Source of the DNA: Desulfobulbaceae bacterium UBA5611
GTDB lineage: Bacteria > Desulfobacterota > Desulfobulbia > Desulfobulbales > Desulfocapsaceae
Assembly (NCBI GenBank): GCA_002424635.1
Contig: DIKT01000010.1
Coordinates: 1-9,535 of the forward strand
Direction of reading: 5' to 3'
DNA length: 9,535 nucleotides
This document shows positions 1 to 6,168 of this stretch, piece by piece; positions within the stretch are counted from its first letter, which is position 1, and every line of letters begins with the position of its first letter. A program made the position numbers and the translations under genes. The notes below the pieces were generated by a model. The model was given only the letters and a program-made list of their open reading frames with translations. It had not been told where the DNA came from and ran no database searches.

Positions 1-31
1 CTAGCATCAACTGATCTGTTTCTATTGTGGC

Positions 32-74
32 AAAAAAAAAGGATTGCAACCTGTCAGGTTGCAATCCTTTTTTT
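32..74. terminator. Bidirectional intrinsic terminator after tyrS
   Basis: A perfect 13-bp inverted repeat (GGATTGCAACCTG at 41-53, its complement at 55-67) is separated by one base, so the folded loop would be about 3-5 bases. It is flanked by nine A on the left (32-40) and seven T on the right (68-74). Read leftwards, the hairpin is followed by nine U, which makes it a textbook intrinsic terminator about 20 bases beyond the tyrS stop. Read rightwards, it ends in seven U and would also stop transcription coming from the left of the window. Confidence 0.93.
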
Positions 75-87
75 GTTTATTCAATTT

Positions 88-1299
88 TTATTGAAAACAA
101 ACCTTACAATAACGCAGCTTACCCACTTTAAGCAGTATTTCGCCTCTGGGTTTGACCATCGTATTTATATCTGCAACTTTTTCGCCGTCAAGTGACACCG
201 CATTTTGCTTGATCATCCGGCGACCATCGGAAGTAGATCCAACAAGCTCTACATCGACCAGCAACTGCGCCAGCCAGATATCTTCCGTCGCAGCAATGTG
301 TTTTTCCGGCATATCATCAGGCAGCCCGCCTTTCTGAAAGACTTTTTCAAAATTATGCTCAGCCTGCATTGCCGCTTCCTCTGTATGAAAACGGGCTGTC
401 AGTTCGCGGGCCAACTGTTTCTTGATCTCTTTAGGATGGCGGGCACCACTCTCCATATTGTTCTTCAAAACAGCGACATCTGCCGTTGGCAGATCACTGA
501 GCAACTCATAATAACGGAACATCAACTGATCGGAAACAGATAAGATTTTACCATAAATATCGTTAGGATGTTCAGTAATACCGATATAATTACCCAGCGA
601 TTTACTCATCTTATTAACGCCATCCAAACCCTCAAGAAGGGGAAGGGTAATAACCACCTGGGGGGCCTGACCGCGAGAACGCTGGAGATCGCGCCCCATA
701 AGCAGATTAAAAAGCTGGTCCGTCCCGCCCAGTTCCACATCAGCCTCCAAGGCCACAGAGTCATAACCCTGGATGAGCGGATAGAGAAATTCATGGATAG
801 AGATAGGAGTGCCTTCTCGAAAACGCACCTTAAAATCTTCCCGTTCCAGCATCCGGGCCACCGTCAGTTCTGAAGCCAGCCGGATCATGGCAAACGAATC
901 CAGTTCGGCTAACCATTGACTGTTGAAGACTACCCTGGTTTTCTCCGGATCAAGAATCTTAAAAACCTGCGCCTTGTAGCTTTCGGCATTACGGGCCACA
1001 TCCTCCCGAGTCAAGGCCTTTCTGGTCTCAGATTTGCCGGTCGGATCACCGATCATCCCGGTAAAGTCACCAATCAGAAAATACACATCATGGCCAAGAT
1101 CCTGAAATTGCTTGAGCTTCTGTAAGAGGACAGTATGACCCAGATGAAGATCTGGTGCCGTGGGATCAAAACCGGCCTTTACCCGCAGCGGAATGCCGGT
1201 GGCCGCCGATTGTTCCAGTTTTTTCACCAGTTCCGGGCGGGAAATACAATCAACGATTCCCCGCTCAATGAGTCTTATCTGGTCATCAATAGAAGGCAT
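88..1299 (-). CDS. tyrS: Tyrosyl-tRNA synthetase (KMSKS type)
   Basis: This cytoplasmic class I aminoacyl-tRNA synthetase activates tyrosine with ATP and loads it onto tRNA-Tyr. The 403-residue protein has the HIGH-type ATP signature HLGH at residues 52-55 and a perfect KMSKS loop at 230-234. The conserved GGTDQ stretch sits at 191-195. The C-terminal part (about 340-403) looks like an S4-type tRNA-binding domain (the DGRRMIKQNAVSLDG and KPRGEILLKVGK stretches). The KMSKS loop and the length of about 400 residues fit the second bacterial TyrRS subtype rather than the E. coli type, which has KFGKT. The ATG at 1299 fits the family N-terminus, but the upstream Shine-Dalgarno is weak. The gene lies 64 bases downstream of rny on the same strand with no terminator seen between them, so co-transcription is likely. 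It ends just before the strong terminator at 32-74. Confidence 0.97.
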   Translation of the reverse strand: MPSIDDQIRLIERGIVDCISRPELVKKLEQSAATGIPLRVKAGFDPTAPDLHLGHTVLLQKLKQFQDLGHDVYFLIGDFTGMIGDPTGKSETRKALTREDVARNAESYKAQVFKILDPEKTRVVFNSQWLAELDSFAMIRLASELTVARMLEREDFKVRFREGTPISIHEFLYPLIQGYDSVALEADVELGGTDQLFNLLMGRDLQRSRGQAPQVVITLPLLEGLDGVNKMSKSLGNYIGITEHPNDIYGKILSVSDQLMFRYYELLSDLPTADVAVLKNNMESGARHPKEIKKQLARELTARFHTEEAAMQAEHNFEKVFQKGGLPDDMPEKHIAATEDIWLAQLLVDVELVGSTSDGRRMIKQNAVSLDGEKVADINTMVKPRGEILLKVGKLRYCKVCFQ

Positions 1300-1363
1300 G
1301 ACTGTTTCTGCTTTATTCTCTAAAAAAATTGATCTTGGTTAAACTATAATTGTCAGCAATCGA

Positions 1364-2929
1364 TCATCGCGCAAATTCGACGGCTCTGGTCTCGCGAATT
1401 ACGGTAACCCGTATTTGACCCGGATAGGTCAGCTGTGCTTCAATATTTCTGGCAATATCCTGACTCAGAAGAATGGCCTCGGCATCCTGAATCTTTTTAG
1501 CATCGACTATAATGCGCAGATCCCGACCGGCCTGAATGGCATATGATTTCTCGACACCCTCAAAGGCATTGGCAATATTTTCAAGATCTTCCAAGCGCTT
1601 GACATAGGTCTGCAGCATCTCTTTGCGGGCTCCCGGCCTGGCGCCTGATAAGGCGTCCGCCGACTGGACCAGAATATCAAGGACACTCTGCGGCGGCAGA
1701 TCTTCATGATGGGCGCCAATAGAGTAAACCACTTCCTCGGGCTCGCCATATTTTCTGGCCAGATCGCGACCGATGATCGCATGGGATCCCTCCACCTCAT
1801 GATCAACGGCCTTGCCGATATCGTGGAGCAGTCCGGCTCTTTTGGCCATTTTTACATCAATACCCAGCTCTGCTGCCATAATGCCGCAGAGGAATGCCAC
1901 TTCCAGGGAATGCTGAAGAACATTCTGGCCATAGCTGGTTCGAAACTTCAACCGGCCCAGCAGATTAATCAATTCGACATGAACCCCATGGGCACCCACA
2001 TCAAAGGTAGCCTGCTCCCCGGCCTCGCGTAAGCTCACTTCAAGTTCTTTGGTAACCTTTGCCACCACCTCTTCAATCCGGGCGGGATGAATGCGGCCAT
2101 CATTAATAAGCTGCAGCAGGGCCAGACGGGCCACCTCACGGCGGACCGGATTAAATCCGGAAAGGATAACGGCCTCAGGCGTATCATCGATAATGATATC
2201 AATACCGGTGGCCGCTTCAATGGCCCTGATATTTCTTCCCTCACGGCCGATGATCCTACCTTTCATCTCATCATTTGGCAGAGGAACCACTGATACGGTT
2301 TTATCCGCTACATAATCACCGGCGTAACGGGAAATGGCAAGGGCCAGTATATTCTTTCCTTTTTTATCAGCCTCCATTTTCATTTCCTGTTCAATGCGAG
2401 CAAGTTTTTTGGCGGCATGCATACGAGCCTCGCTCTCCATTGACTCCATGAGCATTTTCTTAGCTTCTTCTCGATTGATCCCGGCTATCTTTTCGAGCTC
2501 ATCACGCTGGCGCAAGACCAGCTGCTCCGCTTCATTATTTTTATCCCGCAAATCCTCTTCCTGCTCTCGCAACAGGGCCTCGGTTTTCAGGATATCGCTT
2601 TGTCTCTTATCCAGACTCTCTACTTCTTTTTTTAACTGCTCTTTTTTTTCACCGAACTGCCGACGCTCATCCTTTAAGTCAGCTCGATCAATTCGTAGTT
2701 CTTCTTCCACCGCCTGTTTGAGCTGGTAGGCGGCCTCTTTACTCTGCAGCACAGCGTCTTTCTTAATTCGCTCTGCCTCAAAAATAGCATTCTCTATAAG
2801 CTGCCTGCCTTGACTTTCTATATTGGCTCGATGATTCTCAACAAAACGCTTCCTTAAAAGAAAACCACCTATGACGCCAAGCAATAAACCAAGGGGCAAC
2901 AGCAAAAATGGCTGGTTCAATATCTCCAT
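1364..2929 (-). CDS. rny: Ribonuclease Y
   Basis: RNase Y is a membrane-anchored endoribonuclease that starts mRNA decay and processing. The 521-residue protein has the full family layout. A single N-terminal membrane segment (about 8-25, LLLPLGLLLGVIGGFLL) is followed by a basic stop at RKR. A long charged coiled coil runs from about 30 to 195. The KH RNA-binding domain has its GREG loop at 228-231 and a GIDIIIDD strand at 242-249. The HD phosphohydrolase domain supplies H340, the H369-D370 pair in LLHDIGK, H407/H408 and D425. The length matches the usual 510-520 residues and nothing key is missing. The ATG at 2929 places the membrane anchor at the very N-terminus, although the ribosome-binding site (AGAG, 4 bases before the ATG) is weak. 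It is preceded by a long non-coding gap after the 6S RNA gene and followed closely by tyrS. Confidence 0.97.
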   Translation of the reverse strand: MEILNQPFLLLPLGLLLGVIGGFLLRKRFVENHRANIESQGRQLIENAIFEAERIKKDAVLQSKEAAYQLKQAVEEELRIDRADLKDERRQFGEKKEQLKKEVESLDKRQSDILKTEALLREQEEDLRDKNNEAEQLVLRQRDELEKIAGINREEAKKMLMESMESEARMHAAKKLARIEQEMKMEADKKGKNILALAISRYAGDYVADKTVSVVPLPNDEMKGRIIGREGRNIRAIEAATGIDIIIDDTPEAVILSGFNPVRREVARLALLQLINDGRIHPARIEEVVAKVTKELEVSLREAGEQATFDVGAHGVHVELINLLGRLKFRTSYGQNVLQHSLEVAFLCGIMAAELGIDVKMAKRAGLLHDIGKAVDHEVEGSHAIIGRDLARKYGEPEEVVYSIGAHHEDLPPQSVLDILVQSADALSGARPGARKEMLQTYVKRLEDLENIANAFEGVEKSYAIQAGRDLRIIVDAKKIQDAEAILLSQDIARNIEAQLTYPGQIRVTVIRETRAVEFAR

Positions 2930-3051
2930 AACACTCTAATCCTGGTAGGCAAGATTTGATTAAGCAGGAAGGACATGACAGCGGCAAGACGACCGCACCG
3001 CAGAAGAGGAAAAGAGAAGAAAGAAGCACAATTAGTAATAAGAACCAGCAA

Positions 3052-3065
3052 TTGACCAAGGTCAA
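3052..3065. repeat. Inverted repeat TTGACC-AA-GGTCAA upstream of rny
   Basis: A perfect 6-bp inverted repeat with a 2-base spacer lies 123 bases before the rny start. Each arm reads TTGACC from its own 5' side, so on each strand it also looks like a -35 element. No good -10 box lies at 16-18 bases from either arm, which leaves an operator or a chance repeat as the alternatives. Confidence 0.4.
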
Positions 3066-3093
3066 CACTTTATAATTATTACATATTAGTATT

Positions 3094-3127
3094 CAGATAT
3101 ATCAGTAATAACTGATTCAGGTATCTG
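3094..3127. repeat. Imperfect hairpin in the rny upstream region
   Basis: An outer stem CAGATA (3094-3099) pairs with TATCTG (3122-3127). An inner stem ATCAGT (3101-3106) pairs with ACTGAT (3111-3116) around an AATA loop. The two stems are offset by a small asymmetric bulge (one base on the left, five on the right). No U-tract follows on either strand, so it is not an intrinsic terminator. It could be a leader structure for rny or a protein-binding site; the function is unknown. Confidence 0.4.
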
Positions 3128-3477
3128 TAACCATCCCTCCTGAACAAAGGGAATGAACACTAATTTTTTATATGAATCCAGGTCATGACTTAGAGAGTAG
3201 CAAAAAACCCTGTAAATCACTGGCTGACAGTATAAAACGTATTTCTTCTTCCGAATTTCGAAATCTTATCCAGAGCCATTTCCAACTGCAATCAATAATT
3301 TTGCTGATGAAGTCCAGTCAACTCGCCTCAGGTGTGAGCTTATCGCCCTCTTCTAATGAAAAAAGATCTTCCCAAGACGCCTGGATATAAAAAAAGAGAA
3401 TAAAAACAAATTATTCCATGAAATAACCGTTTTGAACAAAACAAGATGATTGGTTCTTCATAACGGCTTCTTAATAA

Positions 3478-3650
3478 AATCCCCGCCCTGCCGTGTCAAC
3501 AGGATGATTAAACCTATTAAATAGGTGGGCATAGCTCATAGTCTCAGCAGGAATATGCGATGCAATCTTCCTTTTGACAATAGTGGAGATACCCTTTTTT
3601 GTGAGAGTTGGCTCAACATTCTGATGATCACCAACAGGGCAGGGAAACAA
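3478..3650 (-). ncRNA. ssrS: 6S RNA (RNA polymerase regulator)
   Basis: 6S RNA mimics an open promoter and sequesters the housekeeping RNA polymerase holoenzyme. Three lines support the call. First, it sits directly downstream of zapA on the same strand, the classic ssrS position. Second, it can fold into the 6S shape. A 10-bp closing stem joins CCCUGCCCUG (3644-3635) to CAGGGCGGGG (3490-3481). Its single U-G wobble on this strand would be a C-A mismatch on the other, which fixes the orientation. A large central bubble follows, and an upper arm joins GGGUAUCUC to GAGCUAUGCCC, capped by a hairpin at 3550-3571. Third, the 3' side of the bubble carries a small hairpin ACCUAU-UUA-AUAGGU (3511-3525), and UGAGCC occurs on the 5' side, both reminiscent of known 6S RNAs. 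Length is about 165-175 nt. The ends are approximate. No clear promoter is seen apart from a lone TATACT at 3719-3714. Confidence 0.8.
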
Positions 3651-3747
3651 CTAAACCACATATCATTTACAACAAACCAGGACGACAAAAACAAATCAAT
3701 AAATCTCATACCCAGTATAGCAGAATCTTGAGCAAACAAAAGAAAAA

Positions 3748-4056
3748 TCAGCTTAGCTCTGGTCCTTTTTCTGAAGAGAGTCCGGAATCAATCTGTCTTG
3801 TCAAACTGGCTATTCTCTGCTCAGTATCTACCTTATATTCATTAAATTTATACTTTAATTCAAAATATCTGGAGGCAATATTCAAGCTGACCAATACTGC
3901 CACTTTACCCACCGGTATCGACCCTGCGGCACCGGTTATGTTTTCCTCAACCAGACCTTTTACCAGATCAAGGATATCAGTCACCTCATTTTCGGGGGCA
4001 CCGGTATAAAAACTATATTCTTGACCTAAAAGTTGAAACCGAACAAGCCTTTCCAA
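3748..4056 (-). CDS. zapA: Cell division protein ZapA
   Basis: ZapA binds FtsZ and bundles protofilaments to stabilise the Z ring. The 102-residue product has the family head, with the LVRFQLLGQEYSF strand near residues 4-16. The helical core around 47-70 (SIPVGKVAVLVSLNIASRYF) matches the ZapA pattern of small residues, GKVAVL and NIA. A coiled-coil helix follows to about residue 90. The start is taken as TTG at 4056 because GGAGAA at 4068-4063 lies at normal ribosome-binding distance and the protein then begins MERLVRFQLLGQEY, as ZapA proteins do. No ATG is available in frame. An upstream TTG at 4101 would add 15 residues outside the family and has no good ribosome-binding site. The gene lies 78 bases after the ZapB-like gene, and the 6S RNA gene follows about 100 bases downstream. 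TTG initiation may keep the protein at a low level (inference). Confidence 0.92.
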   Translation of the reverse strand: MERLVRFQLLGQEYSFYTGAPENEVTDILDLVKGLVEENITGAAGSIPVGKVAVLVSLNIASRYFELKYKFNEYKVDTEQRIASLTRQIDSGLSSEKGPELS

Positions 4057-4062
4057 AGTTAA

Positions 4063-4068
4063 TTCTCC
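4063..4068 (-). promoter_or_regulatory. Shine-Dalgarno that fixes the zapA TTG start
   Basis: On the minus strand GGAGAA occupies 4068-4063, leaving 6 bases before the TTG at 4056. It is the only good ribosome-binding site near the start of zapA and decides between the two in-frame TTG codons (4101 and 4056). Confidence 0.75.
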
Positions 4069-4134
4069 AACGGATCTCAGGAGCAGTACCTTTCTCAGCA
4101 AGACACGTCTCGAAAAACCGCTTTAAAGGCTACA

Positions 4135-4437
4135 TTAAAAAAGACTTCCCTGAATCCCGCCCTCTACATTACTGCCGACCATGCTATCATTAATATCATT
4201 TTCCATAGCACCGGCCTCCCATTCCTGAATGCGCTCCAGAAGCCCGGACACTCGGCTGCTGACCTCCCCTCTTTCATCCTTAAGAGATGCCAGCTCATCC
4301 TGAAGAGCAGCAATTCTTTCCTCCCGTTGCAGCAACAGATCATCCACTCTTTTTTTATCTGCCTGCAGGGCGTTAAATCTATCAAGCAGTTTGGAGACAA
4401 ATCCTTCAAGACGTCCTAATTCAGTATCTTGCATCAT
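4135..4437 (-). CDS. zapB: ZapB-like coiled-coil cell division protein
   Basis: The small 100-residue acidic protein is almost entirely a predicted coiled coil from about 5 to 74 (for example LLLQREERIAALQDELASLK), followed by a flexible Gly/Asn-rich tail. Its size, its coiled coil and its position immediately upstream of zapA suggest a ZapB-type partner that links ZapA at the Z ring to the nucleoid-facing division network. The family name rests mainly on context, because coiled coils carry little diagnostic sequence. The start is the ATG at 4437: AGGAG lies 8 bases upstream, and the open frame further upstream (to 4626) encodes nothing coiled-coil-like. A second ATG follows immediately. An exact TATAAT on the minus strand (4462-4457) would give a very short leader, though no matching -35 is seen. 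The protein ends in QGSLF, which resembles a sliding-clamp-binding peptide (see findings). Confidence 0.75.
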   Translation of the reverse strand: MMQDTELGRLEGFVSKLLDRFNALQADKKRVDDLLLQREERIAALQDELASLKDERGEVSSRVSGLLERIQEWEAGAMENDINDSMVGSNVEGGIQGSLF

Positions 4438-4860
4438 ATCATTTACTCCTGTATTTATTATAAGAAACAGAGAATTTTTCCATTTATATATATACCCACG
4501 AGCCTTATTCTCTGCAAGCACTAAGCTCTTGCCAGCAGAAATATTGTTGGCTGAAAACCAGCAGGACTCCTCCTTTGCAAAACAACGGTAAATAATATTT
4601 ATGCGGACAGCAACACGGCCAGCCATACAAGTAGAATTTCAACAGCCCTTTACCTTGCAACGGAATTTCGAGCGGCCGAGATATAAAATTCATCCTTCTC
4701 TTCTAAAAAGGAGTGAACAGGTAAAATAAAAATAAACCTCATTTGCCTTCACATTGAAGTGTACTTCAGCCTCTCCTTATGATTTAATAACAAGGGAATA
4801 AAACTTTCTCAGCCCTCACCAAACTGAACAATGAAGTTTTAATAAGTAACCGGCTCTATC
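4438..4860. other. Divergent intergenic region between zapB and the transglycosylase gene
   Basis: These 423 AT-rich bases lie between divergently transcribed genes and should hold promoters for both operons. No convincing gene is present on either strand; the short open frames lack ribosome-binding sites and recognisable products. On the leftward side there is an exact TATAAT (minus strand, 4462-4457) 19 bases before the zapB ATG, without a good -35. On the rightward side there is a candidate promoter at 4754-4783. No riboswitch or terminator is recognised. Confidence 0.6.
4754..4783 (+). promoter_or_regulatory. Candidate sigma-70 promoter with overlapping inverted repeat
   Basis: TTGAAG (4754-4759) and TATGAT (4778-4783) are 18 bases apart and resemble -35 and -10 boxes. 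Transcription would start near 4790 and give a leader of about 70 bases for the transglycosylase operon. The -35 box overlaps an inverted repeat, TGAAGT-GT-ACTTCA (4755-4768), which could be an operator. The match is reasonable, but short promoter-like pairs are common in AT-rich DNA. Confidence 0.35.
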
Positions 4861-6135
4861 ATGAAAATAGCAAAACTAAAAATTTTTACTCCACATTCCA
4901 GTCCTTCAAAGTCTCTGAAATTTCTTTTTGTTACTATCATTGTCCTATTCTATTGTGCAGGCAATGCCCCCACCCTGTATGCAAATATCGACGCCAAAAA
5001 ATTCCCTGCCTTTCCAGCGATCCAGGATAATATTAATTTTTGGGAAAAAATTTACTCTACATACTCCACCAGTCAGGCCGTTATTCATGATCGAAATGAC
5101 CTGACCAAAATTTATGACGTGATCACCATTATCGATTACCTGCTACCTGGTGCTCAGCAACTCAACAAACCCCTTATCGAAAGCTCCAAACAGAAATACA
5201 GCTCTATATTAAGCCGCCTTGGCCAAGGCATTAATCCCGTCACCAAGGAAGAACATCGTATTGCCGCTCTTCATAAAAACGCCAGCCGCTCTCAACTGAT
5301 TGAGGCAAGCGAATCAATCCGTAGCCAGATTGGCCAGAAAGAACGTTTCAGGCAGGGAGTAGTTAGATCTGGCGCTTATATGCCTGAAATAAAAAGGATA
5401 TTCCGATCCCACAATCTTCCGGAGGAACTTGCCTACCTGCCTCATGTCGAGTCATCCTTTAATCCTGAGGCATACAGTAAAGTCGGGGCTTCCGGTCTCT
5501 GGCAGTTCACTCGGCCAACAGGGCTGGCATATATGCGTATTGACGAACTTATTGATGAGCGTCAAGATCCAATAATAGCCAGTCACGCTGCGGCCAAGTT
5601 TTTAAAAAAAAATCACTCCCTGCTGGACTGTTGGGCCCTGGCCCTTACCGCCTACAATTATGGCACCTCAGGAATGATGCGGGCCAAAAGAGACAAAGGT
5701 TCCTATGAAAATATTTTTTTGGGATACCGAGAAGGGTATTTTAAATTTGCCTCCCGCAATTTTTATTCAGAATTTCTTGCCGCTCTGCGCGTCGCCAAAA
5801 GGATAGAACAGGAGCCTACCCTAGCTCGCCATAAACCAATACCCACAACTACCGTCCGGCTCAAAAAGAAGGCATCACTTGACCACATCAGTCGCAATTT
5901 TAAAGTCGATATCAAAACCATCAGGGAGCTTAATCCTGCCATTAAAGCAGTGGCCTTTCAGGGCAGACAGCCACTACCACAAGGCTATCAATTGAAGCTG
6001 CCGGTCACTACTCGCCACCATGCAAATCAAACGATTACAATTAAGGCCGAGCAAAAAGCCCGAAAAAATCGTATTCATTTACGAGCCTCTTACAAAAATA
6101 AAAAAAATATTTCCTCCCTCAAAGCGGAAGGCTAG
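4861..6135 (+). CDS. mltD: Secreted MltD-like lytic transglycosylase with LysM domain
   Basis: This enzyme should act in the periplasm, cleaving peptidoglycan glycan strands between MurNAc and GlcNAc with formation of a 1,6-anhydro-MurNAc end. The 424-residue protein starts with an export signal (positive N-region, hydrophobic core about 19-33, likely cleavage after LYA near residue 41). C32 is not in a good lipobox, so secretion rather than lipidation is favoured. The SLT domain spans about 165-315: the catalytic Glu is E197 in HVESSFNPEAYS, followed by GASGLWQF (209-216) and the ALTAYNYG motif (261-268). A single LysM-like peptidoglycan-binding repeat covers about 331-381. A strongly basic tail (385-424) follows. 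The middle region (45-165) is helical and unassigned. The ATG at 4861 lacks a clear Shine-Dalgarno, but an in-frame stop lies just upstream. The gene heads the rightward operon and ends 33 bases before the HDOD gene. The subfamily name is less certain than the activity. Confidence 0.88.
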   Translation: MKIAKLKIFTPHSSPSKSLKFLFVTIIVLFYCAGNAPTLYANIDAKKFPAFPAIQDNINFWEKIYSTYSTSQAVIHDRNDLTKIYDVITIIDYLLPGAQQLNKPLIESSKQKYSSILSRLGQGINPVTKEEHRIAALHKNASRSQLIEASESIRSQIGQKERFRQGVVRSGAYMPEIKRIFRSHNLPEELAYLPHVESSFNPEAYSKVGASGLWQFTRPTGLAYMRIDELIDERQDPIIASHAAAKFLKKNHSLLDCWALALTAYNYGTSGMMRAKRDKGSYENIFLGYREGYFKFASRNFYSEFLAALRVAKRIEQEPTLARHKPIPTTTVRLKKKASLDHISRNFKVDIKTIRELNPAIKAVAFQGRQPLPQGYQLKLPVTTRHHANQTITIKAEQKARKNRIHLRASYKNKKNISSLKAEG

Positions 6136-6168
6136 GACACCACTAAGAACTTTATTGACAGGACTAGA

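Larger units (their letters stand above)
2930..3477. other. Non-coding gap between the 6S RNA gene and rny
   Basis: These roughly 550 AT-rich bases contain no convincing gene on either strand. In many proteobacteria the 6S RNA gene is followed by fau (5-formyltetrahydrofolate cyclo-ligase); no intact or recognisable piece of that gene is visible here. The gap holds an inverted repeat at 3052-3065, a larger imperfect hairpin at 3094-3127 and an A-rich stretch near 3389-3406. It presumably carries the rny promoter and leader and the end of the zap-6S transcript, but I could not identify a convincing promoter. Confidence 0.6.

Noticed and set aside
1300..1363. Possible tyrS promoter in the rny-tyrS gap (CTGACA then ATCAAT at 17 bases)
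   Set aside because: The -10 matches the consensus at only three positions. Read-through from rny is a simpler explanation. An exact TATAAT on the plus strand near 1345 points the wrong way and has no -35.
2838..3068. 76-codon hydrophobic leftward open frame overlapping the rny start
   Set aside because: Its 3' part overlaps the 5' end of rny in another frame, and its hydrophobicity is what that frame would give by chance. No ribosome-binding site or family match is seen.
3172..3390. 72-codon rightward open frame in the gap before rny
   Set aside because: There is no Shine-Dalgarno at the right distance, no recognisable family, a Ser/Lys-rich composition typical of AT-rich non-coding DNA, and no operon context on that strand.
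3389..3416. Possible leftward terminator after the 6S gene (GAAUAA stem, then seven U)
   Set aside because: The stem is only 6 bp, almost all A-U, with a 7-base loop and two bases before the U-tract, which is too weak to call.
3525..3739. Short open frames on both strands between zapA and the rny gap
   Set aside because: They lie across the 6S RNA segment, whose fold and position explain the sequence better. Neither has a ribosome-binding site or a recognisable product.
4438..4626. N-terminal extension of the ZapB-like frame up to the ATG at 4626
   Set aside because: The added 63 residues show no coiled coil and resemble translated intergenic DNA. The ATG at 4437 has AGGAG at 8 bases and begins directly before the coiled coil.
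4644..4677. Two similar short stretches (GAATTTCAACAGCC and GAATTTCGAGCGGCC) in the divergent region
   Set aside because: Only two copies with several mismatches, not aligned to a promoter; most likely chance.
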